A DNA stretch of 64,000 nucleotides, from assembly GCA_900540935.1 (NCBI GenBank), contig UQHW01000005.1, forward strand, positions 28,430-92,429, written 5' to 3'. Below the pieces are notes generated by a model. That model saw only the letters and a program-made list of their open reading frames with translations, did not search any database and had not been told where the DNA came from. Below are positions 45,498-54,734 of the stretch, in pieces. Each line of letters opens with the position of its first letter. The first letter of the stretch is position 1. Position numbers and translations under genes: made by a program. The stretch comes from an uncultured Collinsella sp. (GTDB lineage: Bacteria > Actinomycetota > Coriobacteriia > Coriobacteriales > Coriobacteriaceae).

Positions 45498-45626
45498 TTC
45501 GGAAGTATGCGGCAAATTCTGATACCTCCGAGCACACCCCGTTTTTTCGCAACAAAATGCCTGATAAACTAGCCTCAAAAGCCAGGTCTGCTCACAAGGT
45601 TTAGATTTTGCCGCATACTTCCGAAT
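45498..45626. repeat. 129-base unit with perfect 19-bp inverted ends
   Basis: TTCGGAAGTATGCGGCAAA at 45498-45516 is inverted perfectly at 45608-45626. Between them is AT-richer sequence without a gene. It lies 50 bases upstream of the next start codon and could be a MITE or a pair of operator sites. A short TGCTAAA-TCGT-TTTAGCA palindrome precedes it at about 45459-45476. The rest of 45321-45676 shows nothing recognisable. Confidence 0.75.
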
Positions 45627-45676
45627 TGACACTGGCATCGCACGGTCCAAAAGCATATTTCGACCAGGAGGACGTC

Positions 45677-46750
45677 ATGGACCTGACGCTATGCGGTCAA
45701 TCCGCTTTTTACTATCACCGTATCCCGCCACAGATATTAGGCCTTTACCCTGCCATTAGCCTTGGCAATATGGATCGCAGATGTTGCGGCCTCGGAAGTC
45801 ATGCAGTTGTAAAAGACCTGCTTCACGCACCGCTTCACAGGATTGTATTCACTCGGGCACAATCCGGGTCGCGAAGCCTGTTTAAATCGCACCTCCTGAC
45901 CCAAGAGCCGCCTCCCGGGTCGTTTAGGCAAACCGAGCATGGGTTTGATGTCACATCGCCCGAGTTCACACTGCTCAACCTTGCTACGCAGGTCTCACGC
46001 AACCAGCTGCTTATGGCGTGTTATGAGATGTGCAGCTCGTTTGCTGTGTATACACCCTGCAAACGAGCGCAACGGCAACTTGATGAAGCTATTTCGCTTA
46101 AGCTCATTCCACCCAACTGCGGCTGGGAGCGGGTTATCGACGTCAACGGCAAGGATACCAACCTGTGGAAGCGCACGCCGCTTCTTTCCGCAGCGGATAT
46201 CGCCGCGTTCGCCAAGCAGGCCGCAGGCCTGCGCGGTGTTAAGCAGCTCCGCTGGGCCGCCGAACGCATGACAGGACAGACCGCCTCGCCCTTCGAAGTA
46301 CAGACCTCCATGCTTATCTCGCTCCCCCGCGACGAGGGCGGCATGGGCATCAACATCGCAAACAACGTGCGCATCCCACTCAGCGACGCCGCGCGCTCGC
46401 TGTATGACAAAACCTGCTGCTACGCCGATATCCTCATCGAAAGCGCCACCGACAGCATGGGTGTCATCCTTGAATGCCAAGGCCGCTCCGCCCACGACAG
46501 CGAAGCCGCGAGCCTCTCCGATTCCGAGCGCGCCACCGCGCTCACAAGCATGGGCTACGACGTCATCCAAATTACCTTTGGCCAGATTAAGGATAAGAAG
46601 AGCTTCGACCACATAGCCGAGCTCATCCATAAAAAGGCTGGACTTTCCTACACCCCAAAGACCAAACAGGAGCGCGCCGCCGAAGTCACCCTGCGGCAAG
46701 AGCTACTTGTCAATTGGGTTGAGCTATTCACCGCCAAGCCGGCCAGCTAG
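45677..46750 (+). CDS. Unknown protein with a C-terminal nuclease-fold-like region
   Basis: A 357-aa cytoplasmic protein. Residues about 265-340 (YADILIESATDSMGVILECQ, then SDSERATALTSMGYDVIQIT) resemble the DUF559/Vsr-like fold often found at the end of AbiEi-type proteins, but catalytic residues are not clearly conserved. The N-terminal part, FYYHRIPPQILGLYPAISLG, is not recognised. The ATG at 45677 has GGAGG five bases upstream; an in-frame start at 45608 lies inside the inverted repeat. G+C is lower than in its neighbours. The stop overlaps that of the convergent gene by three to four bases. Confidence 0.65.
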   Translation: MDLTLCGQSAFYYHRIPPQILGLYPAISLGNMDRRCCGLGSHAVVKDLLHAPLHRIVFTRAQSGSRSLFKSHLLTQEPPPGSFRQTEHGFDVTSPEFTLLNLATQVSRNQLLMACYEMCSSFAVYTPCKRAQRQLDEAISLKLIPPNCGWERVIDVNGKDTNLWKRTPLLSAADIAAFAKQAAGLRGVKQLRWAAERMTGQTASPFEVQTSMLISLPRDEGGMGINIANNVRIPLSDAARSLYDKTCCYADILIESATDSMGVILECQGRSAHDSEAASLSDSERATALTSMGYDVIQITFGQIKDKKSFDHIAELIHKKAGLSYTPKTKQERAAEVTLRQELLVNWVELFTAKPAS

Positions 46751-47595
46751 CAGCTAGCAATCAGGGGGACTGCGGGAACGCCAGAAGCGGCAACGCGAGC
46801 CGCAAAGCCCGCCTCGGTCAGCTCGATGACCTCGGTAAACGTTGCGTCGAAGAATTTCTCGGTCAGCAGGCGGTATGGCGGATGGTCGGGCTCGCCGGGG
46901 TTTTCGCGCACGATCTCGTGCATAACGCCGATGGTCTTGAGCACATACTCCTTATGGATGGGATACTGCCCAAAACGCGTCGCCGCAGTATACAGGCGAT
47001 CGGTCGCGCGCGGAATCGAAACAATGCCGAGCGTCTTGCCAAACCAGTCAAAGTCGCCTTGCTTTTTAATGCGGAACTCCTCGCACGGCTTGCCGCCGTG
47101 CGCCTCCAGGTACTGATTCACGCGCGTATTCCATACGGTATCGGCCACCAGATGCGACCAGACACCCAGTGTCAAATCGAGCAACGACTGCGCCACATCT
47201 TCGGATGCAAGCGAGAACTCACAGGCGCCGGGACCGGCAACCGGCTCGGCATCCCTGTAGCGCTGGGGATAGTGCACGCGATTCAGTCGCTCGCGCTCAT
47301 CGACAATCGAGGTGGCCGCGGCTGGCGCACCGGTGGGCGAACTTTTAAGCAACGGTGCCACATAGGTATCCCAGAACTCATGCTCACGAGGCTTAGGGAT
47401 AGGCTCGGGCTTTGCAAAGTGCGTAATGCGGTACGGGATGGGATCGGCGATGCCAGGGACCATATAGCCCACGAAGATATCCGGAACCACGCAGCCAAAC
47501 AAAAAGGCATTGCGGTCGCGCACGCTATTGGCAAGCGCACCGGTGCGCTCCAGCAAACGCTCCGTCTGAGCGATATGAATGTTCCAGCTTGGCAT
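46747..47595 (-). CDS. Zinc-dependent phospholipase C-like protein
   Basis: A 282-aa protein related to the zinc_dep_phospholipase_C family. It starts MPSWNIHIAQTERLLERTGA, has FLFGCVVPDIFVGYM with an Asp ligand, THFAKPEP with His, and LTLGVWSHLVADTVWNTRVN with the HxxxD pair that binds zinc in this family. There is no signal peptide, so a cytoplasmic role is likely and the substrate is unknown. The ATG at 47595 follows GGGGGTGGCT; an ATG four codons earlier is less likely. Confidence 0.75.
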   Translation of the reverse strand: MPSWNIHIAQTERLLERTGALANSVRDRNAFLFGCVVPDIFVGYMVPGIADPIPYRITHFAKPEPIPKPREHEFWDTYVAPLLKSSPTGAPAAATSIVDERERLNRVHYPQRYRDAEPVAGPGACEFSLASEDVAQSLLDLTLGVWSHLVADTVWNTRVNQYLEAHGGKPCEEFRIKKQGDFDWFGKTLGIVSIPRATDRLYTAATRFGQYPIHKEYVLKTIGVMHEIVRENPGEPDHPPYRLLTEKFFDATFTEVIELTEAGFAARVAASGVPAVPLIASC

Positions 47596-47675
47596 AGCCA
47601 CCCCCATAAAAAACCTGGATAACTATACCATCACGGCAAAGCCGCGCGGGCGGCTACGCACGCTCTACGCAGCAA

Positions 47676-48470
47676 CTAGTCCGTAGCACCGCTTTCGGTT
47701 CCATACGACGGCGAAGGCGCCTCGATCACATGGTGATATCGATCGATATAGATTGCACGGGCACCCAGGCGTCGCACCAAATCCTGGTGATGTGTGCTCA
47801 TCAAGACCGTCTTACCCGCCGCGACGTAGGCCAGCAAGAAGTTGACCACAATGTCGCATGAATCCTCGTCGAGCCCATTGGTAGGCTCGTCGAGGACCAA
47901 GATATCCGGGTTCATCGACACCACCGCAGCCAGCGCAACGCGCTTCTTTTGCCCGCCCGAGAGCTGATAGGGAGAGGCGTCGGCAAGGTCGGCAACCTGG
48001 AACAGCCCCATGGCATCGCGCACGCGGCGCTCGAGCTCGTCTGCCGGCAGCCCCATCTGCGCGGGACCAAAAGCAACTTCCTCGCCCACCGTAGCGCAGA
48101 ACAGCTGAGCATCGGCATTCTGAAACACAAAACCTACGCGCTGATGAAAACGCTGAGCGGCCGCGGAATCCTTTAGAAACGCCTCATCGATCACGTGCCC
48201 GTCAAACAGGTATGCCCCTGCATCCACGAGTTCAAGGCCGTTAATAAGACGCATAATCGTCGTCTTGCCGCAGCCGTTGGGACCGAGCAGGGCAACGAGT
48301 TCACCACGGTCCACGCGCAGCGAAACGCCGTCGACCACCGTATGGCCCGCATAGGAAAACACCACGTCGCGAAACTCGATGAGCGGCGTTGCCTCGGCGC
48401 CAACAGCACCGCTCGCGCCCATCGCGTCATTTGTATCGTTTGCCAAAACGTCGCCCTTCCCCATTTGCAT
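47676..48470 (-). CDS. cbiO: ECF transporter ATP-binding protein CbiO/NikO
   Basis: ATPase of a Co2+ or Ni2+ energy-coupling-factor transporter, 264 aa. Walker A is LLGPNGCGKTTIMRLI, the Q-loop is GFVFQNADAQLFCATVGEEV (characteristic of CbiO), the signature is LSGGQKKRVALA and Walker B is ILVLDEPTNGLDED. An N-terminal extension of about 28 residues is present. It is the last gene of the M-Q-O operon, 22 bases after cbiQ. Confidence 0.94.
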   Translation of the reverse strand: MQMGKGDVLANDTNDAMGASGAVGAEATPLIEFRDVVFSYAGHTVVDGVSLRVDRGELVALLGPNGCGKTTIMRLINGLELVDAGAYLFDGHVIDEAFLKDSAAAQRFHQRVGFVFQNADAQLFCATVGEEVAFGPAQMGLPADELERRVRDAMGLFQVADLADASPYQLSGGQKKRVALAAVVSMNPDILVLDEPTNGLDEDSCDIVVNFLLAYVAAGKTVLMSTHHQDLVRRLGARAIYIDRYHHVIEAPSPSYGTESGATD

Positions 48471-48492
48471 CCCCAGTCGGAACCAGCAGCGC

Positions 48493-49329
48493 CTACAGCA
48501 CGGCGCACAACACTGTCAGCAGCGCCACGCCGGCCGCATAGGCCGCATCGCGCCAGCCAAACCTGGCGCGCGCGGGAGCCGGATACGCACCGGCAAAGCC
48601 GCGGCAAAGCATAGCCTCGTCCATCGCGCGGCTGCATTTCATCGCCTTGATAAAGGTCATGCCCATGATACCCGCGATCGAATCGGTACGCGAAAATCCC
48701 TCGGGCGCACGGCCAACGCTGCGCAGCATGACCGATTCGCACAGATCGTGCGCCGTGCGTCCCAGCACCTCGATATGCTTGAGTGCCATATCAAACGTAA
48801 AGATAACCTCGTCGGGCAGGTGCAACATCTTGAGCGCCGCCGACATGCGGCTCCAGGTAAGCGTCCACGAAACGCCCAGCACCAGCGACACATTAATGAA
48901 GGTCTTGAGCGCGATCTTGAGCATGGCGCCCGTGGCAGACGCGCCCAGCAGCAGGGCAGGCAATGCCAGAACCACCGCAAGCCCCGTGGCGCCGAGCGTC
49001 GGTACAATGGTCGCACGCAGCCCGCGTGCGGGGCGCACCGCGACCAGCACCAGCGCGATAGCCGCCATCAACATGAGGTACAGCGGGCTCTGCGTCAGAC
49101 ACACGCACAGGACGCAGACGAACATCCCCACCAGGCGCACCGGAGCCGAAACGCAAGAAAGGGCGCGGTCGACCATCGACCCGCCCTCGTGCGCGCCTCC
49201 ACCCAGGCGAACCCGCTCAAGCAGGCTCGCCAGGTGCAGGACGTTCTTTTGCATCACACGATGCCGAGCCCCCACGGGCTCGTAACGCTGCTCGACCGCA
49301 AGCCAGCTAGGCAGCTCGGCTATTGCCAT
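48493..49329 (-). CDS. cbiQ: ECF transporter transmembrane protein CbiQ/NikQ
   Basis: A 278-aa T-component with about five membrane helices. The C-terminal coupling segments MTFIKAMKCSRAMDEAMLCR and earlier GRTAHDLCESVMLRS contain the Ala-Arg-Gly-like motifs that contact the ATPase; the family's ARG is read here as CRG (LCRGFAG). The ATG at 49329 overlaps the end of cbiM by about 23 bases. Confidence 0.9.
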   Translation of the reverse strand: MAIAELPSWLAVEQRYEPVGARHRVMQKNVLHLASLLERVRLGGGAHEGGSMVDRALSCVSAPVRLVGMFVCVLCVCLTQSPLYLMLMAAIALVLVAVRPARGLRATIVPTLGATGLAVVLALPALLLGASATGAMLKIALKTFINVSLVLGVSWTLTWSRMSAALKMLHLPDEVIFTFDMALKHIEVLGRTAHDLCESVMLRSVGRAPEGFSRTDSIAGIMGMTFIKAMKCSRAMDEAMLCRGFAGAYPAPARARFGWRDAAYAAGVALLTVLCAVL

Positions 49330-50392
49330 GAGCACCGCTTTCCTTAACCGTCAGCGAGATCAGACGGAATGCGATGGTGAGCACCGCCACGCCAATCACG
49401 CCGGACAGGATATACATGGCAGCCTGACCGGCAAAGCCAAGACCCTGCTCCTCGGAATAGGCCTGCAGGTAATCACCCGTAGGCAGAGCGTCGGCAAAGG
49501 TCGGGGTATCAAGGCCGACCGAAGCCTGCAGGCTGTCGTCACCAGCCTCCTGAACGGCGGTCGCGGCGCCCTCGGCGTCCCACTCGCCCCATGCGTCACC
49601 TGTGGCAAGCAAGCCGAGCGGCGTAGCCACGACAAGCACGGCAACCAAGATGAGCGTGGGGACCAGCGAGGTCTTCTTGGTAGCAGCGCCCTCGGCAGTA
49701 AGCTGGCCATCGACGGCCTCGGGCCCGACGATAACGCTCGGCGCCGTCTTCTTAATGAAACCGTAGATGGCGGCCGTCGCCACGCCCTCGATCACGCCGG
49801 CAACCAGCATATGCGGGATCAACATGGCCGGAATAGCCACGGACAGCGGGAAGGGGCAGTACAGCGGCGCGCCCGAAGCGTTGGTAAAGAGCATCGGCTG
49901 AATACCAAACTCGATTGCCGCGCACAGGGCCGCCAGGCACAGGCCGACCCAACCGCTCACGACGGCAGAAACCGAGGTGCCCCAGCTCTTGTCGTGCAGG
50001 CGGCTGTTGAGCGCACGGAACACGATAGCAGCGACAAACGGCAGCACAAAGGCCATGTTAAAGCAGTTAGCGCCAAACGACAGAACGCCGCCGTCGCCAA
50101 ACAGCAGCGCCTGCAGCGCCAGCGCAACCGAGACAGCGATAGCCGCGGCCTCGGGGCCTAGCAGCAGTGCAATGAGCGCGCCGCCGACGGCGTGACCTGT
50201 GGTGCCGCCGGGCAGCGGCACATTGAACATCATAAGCAGGAAGGAGAACGCGGCGCAGATGCCCAGGAAAGCCATGTGCTCGCGATCGAGCGTGGCGCGC
50301 ACTTTCTTGATGCAGTGGATCCAAACGGGCACCATCGCCACTGCCATGACGGCATCGGTCTGCGGGGACAGATAATTATCTGGAATGTGCAT
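49307..50392 (-). CDS. cbiM: ECF cobalt/nickel substrate-binding membrane protein, CbiM-CbiN-like fusion
   Basis: A 361-aa S-component. The N terminus MHIPDNYLSPQTDAVMAV keeps His2, which coordinates the metal in CbiM/NikM. LPGGTTGHAVGGALIALLLG is a family signature. After about residue 245 a second part with two helices and a charged loop (ATGDAWGEWDAEGAAT) resembles the CbiN/PDGLE partner, giving an MN fusion. The operator upstream looks like a NikR site, favouring nickel. No cobalamin riboswitch is visible. Confidence 0.9.
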   Translation of the reverse strand: MHIPDNYLSPQTDAVMAVAMVPVWIHCIKKVRATLDREHMAFLGICAAFSFLLMMFNVPLPGGTTGHAVGGALIALLLGPEAAAIAVSVALALQALLFGDGGVLSFGANCFNMAFVLPFVAAIVFRALNSRLHDKSWGTSVSAVVSGWVGLCLAALCAAIEFGIQPMLFTNASGAPLYCPFPLSVAIPAMLIPHMLVAGVIEGVATAAIYGFIKKTAPSVIVGPEAVDGQLTAEGAATKKTSLVPTLILVAVLVVATPLGLLATGDAWGEWDAEGAATAVQEAGDDSLQASVGLDTPTFADALPTGDYLQAYSEEQGLGFAGQAAMYILSGVIGVAVLTIAFRLISLTVKESGAHGNSRAA

Positions 50393-50449
50393 GTACGCCT
50401 CCCGGTTATCGGCGCACGGAATTGCAACGCCGCTTGAATCACCTTGTCA

Positions 50450-50477
50450 GTGTTACGTATTGTCAGATTCGTAACAC
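50450..50477. promoter_or_regulatory. NikR-like operator: GTGTTAC-N14-GTAACAC
   Basis: A perfect inverted repeat with 14-base spacing, extended by one more symmetric base pair. From memory, GTGTTAC with 13/14-base spacing to GTAACAC has been reported as a NikR motif in some anaerobes. It lies just downstream of the predicted start of transcription of cbiM. Confidence 0.7.
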
Positions 50478-50487
50478 GCCGCGGGCT

Positions 50488-50516
50488 ATCATAGCAAAAC
50501 GGCGCACTGCCGACAA
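50488..50516 (-). promoter_or_regulatory. Promoter of the cbiMQO operon
   Basis: On the minus strand TTGTCG and TATGAT are 17 bases apart. The predicted start near 50481 abuts the operator, so a bound repressor would block initiation or clearance. Confidence 0.6.
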
Positions 50517-50638
50517 AGCAGCACGCCGTTATGTAATGCGCGTGTCATATATGCAGGCTCAGCAGCGCCTTATACCGGGCATAGCAGTCACGTAGGATTC
50601 GGCAGCAGCCACCGCTGACCCATACCCCAGCGCAGGAC

Positions 50639-53092
50639 CTAGCCGCGGACCTCGCCGTTTACGCCCTTGCACACCTTGGTGACGATCTTCTGGTGCGCCT
50701 TTTCGACCTCTTCGCTGGTGAGCGTGTGGTCGTCGGAGCGATACGTAAGCGCAAAGGCCATGGATTTCTTGCCCTTGCCGATGCGGACCGGATCGCGGTA
50801 GACATCGAACAGGCGCACGCCCTCGAGCAGCTTGCCGCCGGCACTCGTAATACGACGCTCAAGATCCTCGCAGGTCACAGTGTTGTCGACCACGATAGCA
50901 AGGTCGTGCTCAACGGCCGGGTACTGCGAGAACTCACGGTAGTTCTCCTGGTTGCGGGCGCCCTTGATCAGCTTGTCCAGGTCGAGCTCAAAGGCAACGA
51001 CGACCTCGTCAATGCCCATAGCCTCGCGCGCCTCGGGGTGGATCTCGCCAACCCAGCCCAGCACGGTACCGCCCGAGAGCACCTCGGCAGCACGACCCGG
51101 CTGCAGGAAGGCATAGCTCTCGCCCTCGACGGGACGGAATCGAACCTTCTCGATGCGCAGCTGAGCAAGCAGCTCCTCAACGATGCCCTTGCCAAAGAAG
51201 AAGCGCAGCTTACGGTACTTCATGCTCCAGGACTGCTCGCTCCACTGGCCCGAGAGCACGCCCGCTACGGACTTGGTCTCCTTGGGCAGGCTGGCGTTCT
51301 CGCGACCGTGGAACAAGCTGCCGACCTCGTACAGGTGCACGTTGGGCGTGCCGTGGGCCTCGTTATAGGCCACGGATTGCAGCAGGCCCGGCAGCAGCGA
51401 ACGGCGCATCTCGGTCTGCTCGGCCACCAGCGGGTTCATGAGAACCACGGGGCAGCCGCGGCCCTCGGTGGACATGCCAATCTTCTCCAGGTCGCCCGGG
51501 GCAGCAAAGCCAAAGGTCGTGGTCTCGTTGAGGCCACAGGCGCGCAGGATCTCGCCGACCTTGCGGGTAAGCTTCTGCTCGCGCGTCAGACCGCCGATGT
51601 GGTTCTTGGCAGCCGGAATGGTTGCCGTGACGCGACCCATGCCCCATAGGCGCAGGACCTCCTCGATCAGGTCGATCTCACGCGGCAGGTCGGGACGGAA
51701 GCTCGGCGGCGTGACCATAAAGTCCTCGCCGTCGCGCTCGACGGTGCAGCCCAGGCGGGTGAGCGAGCGCTCGATAAAGTCGGGCTCGATGTCGGCACCG
51801 CAGATGGCGTGCACGCGGGCCAGGCGCAGCTTGATGCTGTCGATGGTCTTGGGCGCGGGGAACACGTCCACATAGCCGGGGGCGACCTCGCCGCCGGCGA
51901 TCTCCTCGATAAGCGCGCACGTCACATTGGCGACGTCCACGCAGCCGGTCTCGTCGACCTGGCGCTCAAAGCGGATGGAGGCGTCGGAGATCAGCGACAG
52001 GTCACGGCTGGTGTGCGAGGTGCGGCCGGCGTTGAAGCAGGCGCTCTCGACCATCACATCGACGGTATCGTCCTCGATCTCGGAATCCATACCGCCCATG
52101 ACACCGGCCAGCGCCACGGGACGCTCGCCGTCGGTGATGAGGCCCATGCCGGCGTCGAGCACGCGCTCCTCGCCGTCGAGAGTCGTGAACTTCTCGTCCT
52201 GCTGGGCGGCGCGAACCACCACGCGACGGTGGCCATCGCGCTCGGCAAAGGTGTCGAGGTCAAAGGCGTGCAGCGGCTGGCCGGTGAGCATCATCACGTA
52301 GTTGGTGATATCGACGATGTTGTTGTGCGGGCGCACGCCCAGGGCGTTGAGGCGCTTGACCATCCAGTCGGGCGAGGGACCGACCTTCACGTTGCGCACG
52401 ATGCGGGCGACGTAGCGGTCGCACAGGCCCTCGTCGGCAATCTCGACCGAAAGCTCGTCGTCGGTCGCGCGGCCGGTCTCGACCTTGATGGCGGGCAGCT
52501 CAACGTGGAAATCGCGGTCGAAGATGGCACCGGTTTCGCGGGCCATGCCGATCATGGACAGGCAGTCGGGGCGGTTGGGCGTGATCTCGCAGTCGAGCAC
52601 GGTGTCGCTCGAGCCCACGTACTCGGCAAACGGCATGCCGCAGGGCGTATCCTCGGGCAGGATCATGATGCCGGAGTGGTCGCCGCCCAGGCCGAGCTCG
52701 CGCGCGGAGCAGTTCATGCCCATGGACACGACGCCGCGAAGCTTGCTCTTCTTGATCTTGACGTCGCCGGGCAGGACAGCGCCGATCATGGCCGTGACGA
52801 TGTGGTCACCAGCCTCGAAGTTCTGCGCGCCGCAGACGATCTGCAGCGAGGCGGGGTTGCCATCGGCGTCGAGGTTCTTGTCGCCCACGTCGACCGAGCA
52901 CACATACATGTGGTCGCTATCGGGGTGCGGGGTCTTGGTGAGCACCTTGGCGGTCACCACGTGGTCGAAGGACTCGCCCACGGTGTCGATCGCCTCGACC
53001 TCGGTACCGGTACGGATATATTCGTCCGAAAGGGTCTTGGGATCCTCCGGAATATCGATCATGGTCTTGAGCCAGTCGTAAGAAACGCGCAT
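50639..53092 (-). CDS. pheT: Phenylalanyl-tRNA synthetase beta subunit
   Basis: An 817-aa subunit of the PheRS heterotetramer. It starts MRVSYDWLKTMIDI. The EMAP/tRNA-binding domain includes VCSVDVGDKNL and LQIVCGAQNFEAGD. B5 and the class II-like core follow (CEITPNRPDCLSMIGMARE; GVMGGMDSEIEDDT). The C-terminal anticodon-binding FDX-ACB domain has YREFSQYPAVEHDLAIVVDN. It follows pheS by about 60 bases and shares its T-box control. Confidence 0.97.
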   Translation of the reverse strand: MRVSYDWLKTMIDIPEDPKTLSDEYIRTGTEVEAIDTVGESFDHVVTAKVLTKTPHPDSDHMYVCSVDVGDKNLDADGNPASLQIVCGAQNFEAGDHIVTAMIGAVLPGDVKIKKSKLRGVVSMGMNCSARELGLGGDHSGIMILPEDTPCGMPFAEYVGSSDTVLDCEITPNRPDCLSMIGMARETGAIFDRDFHVELPAIKVETGRATDDELSVEIADEGLCDRYVARIVRNVKVGPSPDWMVKRLNALGVRPHNNIVDITNYVMMLTGQPLHAFDLDTFAERDGHRRVVVRAAQQDEKFTTLDGEERVLDAGMGLITDGERPVALAGVMGGMDSEIEDDTVDVMVESACFNAGRTSHTSRDLSLISDASIRFERQVDETGCVDVANVTCALIEEIAGGEVAPGYVDVFPAPKTIDSIKLRLARVHAICGADIEPDFIERSLTRLGCTVERDGEDFMVTPPSFRPDLPREIDLIEEVLRLWGMGRVTATIPAAKNHIGGLTREQKLTRKVGEILRACGLNETTTFGFAAPGDLEKIGMSTEGRGCPVVLMNPLVAEQTEMRRSLLPGLLQSVAYNEAHGTPNVHLYEVGSLFHGRENASLPKETKSVAGVLSGQWSEQSWSMKYRKLRFFFGKGIVEELLAQLRIEKVRFRPVEGESYAFLQPGRAAEVLSGGTVLGWVGEIHPEAREAMGIDEVVVAFELDLDKLIKGARNQENYREFSQYPAVEHDLAIVVDNTVTCEDLERRITSAGGKLLEGVRLFDVYRDPVRIGKGKKSMAFALTYRSDDHTLTSEEVEKAHQKIVTKVCKGVNGEVRG

Positions 53093-53155
53093 CTAACTGG
53101 TCTCCTTTCATAAATGCGGCTTTGAGCCGGAAACTGCAACTAAGAAGAAAGCGTT

Positions 53156-54232
53156 CTAGAACTGGTTCAAGAACCTCATGTCACCAGTCATCAACGTGCG
53201 CAGGTCGGGCAGGTCGTAGCGCAGTGCCGCGACGCGCTCGGCGCCAATACCAAAGGCGAAGCCGGTGTACTTCTCGGGGTCGATGCCGCAGTTGATCAGG
53301 ACGTTGGGGTCGACCATACCGCAGCCCAGGATCTCGATCCAGCCGCTGTGCTTGCAGAAGTTGCAGCCCTTGCCGCCGCACACGTGGCAGCTCACGTCCA
53401 CCTCGCAGCTGGGCTCGGTGAAGGGGAAGAAGTGCGGGCGGTAACGCGTCTTGCGATCCTCGCCAAACATGCACTTAACAAAGTAGTCGAGCGTGCCCTT
53501 AAGATCGCCAAAGGTGATGCCCTCGTCGACGACCAGGCCCTCAATCTGGTTGAACTGCGGCAGGTGGCAGGCGTCGGCCGTGTCGGGACGGTAGACGGTG
53601 CCCGGGCAGATCATGTAGATGGGCGGCTTCTGCGACTCCATGGTGTGGATCTGCACGCCCGAGGTCTGGGTGCGCAGCAGCACGTCGGACTCACCGTGAG
53701 CGTGAGCCTCGGGATGCGCGACGCTGCCGGGGTTGTTGTCGACCACATAGAACGTGTCGCGAGCCGAGCGGCTCGGGTGATCCATGGGCGCGTTGAGCGC
53801 GGTGAAGTTGTAGTAGGAAGTATCGACCATGGGGCCGGACTCGACGGTGTAGCCGATACCGCAGAAGATGTCCTCGGCCTCCTCGATGATCTGCTTGATC
53901 AGGTGCTGGTGACCGATCTGCGGACGGATGCCCGGCAGCGTGATGTCGACGGCCTCGTGCTCGAGCGCGTGCTTGAGGGCGGCAGCCTTCATCTCGGTGG
54001 TGCGCTCGTCGAGCATGCCCTCGATCAGCTGGCGCATCTCGTTGGCGCGTTTGCCCATCATGGGACGATCCTCGGGGGCGAGCTTGCCCATCATGCGCAT
54101 CAGGCCGGTGATACGGCCCTTGCGACCGAGCAGCTCAACGCGCGCAGCCTCGAGCTTGGCAGCGTCGTCGGCGCCTGCGACGAGCTCCTTGGCCTCTTCC
54201 TCGAGTTTGACCAGATCATCAATCAGACTCAT
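53156..54232 (-). CDS. pheS: Phenylalanyl-tRNA synthetase alpha subunit
   Basis: A 358-aa catalytic subunit. The N-terminal coiled coil is followed by class II motifs: HPSRSARDTFYV, the motif 2 region TRYRPHFFPFTEPSCEVDV, a Cys-rich insertion CHVCGGKGCNFCKHSGW and motif 3 FAFGIGAERVAALRY. The ATG at 54232 follows GAAAGGGAAGAC. A T-box leader precedes it. Confidence 0.97.
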   Translation of the reverse strand: MSLIDDLVKLEEEAKELVAGADDAAKLEAARVELLGRKGRITGLMRMMGKLAPEDRPMMGKRANEMRQLIEGMLDERTTEMKAAALKHALEHEAVDITLPGIRPQIGHQHLIKQIIEEAEDIFCGIGYTVESGPMVDTSYYNFTALNAPMDHPSRSARDTFYVVDNNPGSVAHPEAHAHGESDVLLRTQTSGVQIHTMESQKPPIYMICPGTVYRPDTADACHLPQFNQIEGLVVDEGITFGDLKGTLDYFVKCMFGEDRKTRYRPHFFPFTEPSCEVDVSCHVCGGKGCNFCKHSGWIEILGCGMVDPNVLINCGIDPEKYTGFAFGIGAERVAALRYDLPDLRTLMTGDMRFLNQF

Positions 54233-54309
54233 GTCTTCCCTTTCGTCTCTCGCGCATCTCGCTTGCCGGGGCGGCTAGCACCCGATAGCTGCGGATGTGC
54301 GGCCCGGTT

Positions 54310-54605
54310 CGGTAACAAAAAACCGCCCTCGGGCATGTACATTGCCCAAGGACGGTTGAATTCCGCGGTACCACCTTGTTTGACCCGGCGGATGTCTGGC
54401 CCGCCGTGCCCACTCTGCGCCCCTTGTCGCGAGGCTCACGGCTTCCCTACTGGGGCTTCGCTGCCACCGGCCGCGCGCCCGTTGAGGTCGCTGCTCGGGA
54501 GTGAACGCTTGGCCCTTGCCACCGCAGGAAGGCTTGCAGCCCATGACCTTCCCTCTCTTGCCGGCGACACGGCGGGCAAAACCCTCTCCGTCAACGCATT
54601 GGGTT
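54310..54605 (-). promoter_or_regulatory. T-box riboswitch of pheST
   Basis: On the minus strand the conserved T-box AAGGTGGTACCGCGG (54363-54377) is followed by a terminator, CCGTCCTTGGGCA paired with TGCCCGAGGGCGG and TTTTTT (54315-54355). About 240 bases of structured leader precede it. A TTC triplet, as expected for a Phe specifier, occurs in GCGTTCACTCCC, but its place in Stem I was not proven. Uncharged tRNA-Phe should stabilise the antiterminator. Confidence 0.93.
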
Positions 54606-54734
54606 ATAGGATAACACATTTCGCGGGCGCATCGCCGCGTTCCGTTTTGTTCGCGCTGGGTACAAGGCAGGTAGCTGTGCAAACTGGCCGTGCACCCGTC
54701 TGCGGCGCTCGGCCTGCGAGATTAAGGATGCGGT

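Noticed and set aside
50393..50638. Cobalamin riboswitch upstream of cbiM
   Set aside because: No B12-box-like segment is visible; the gap contains a protein-type operator and promoter instead.
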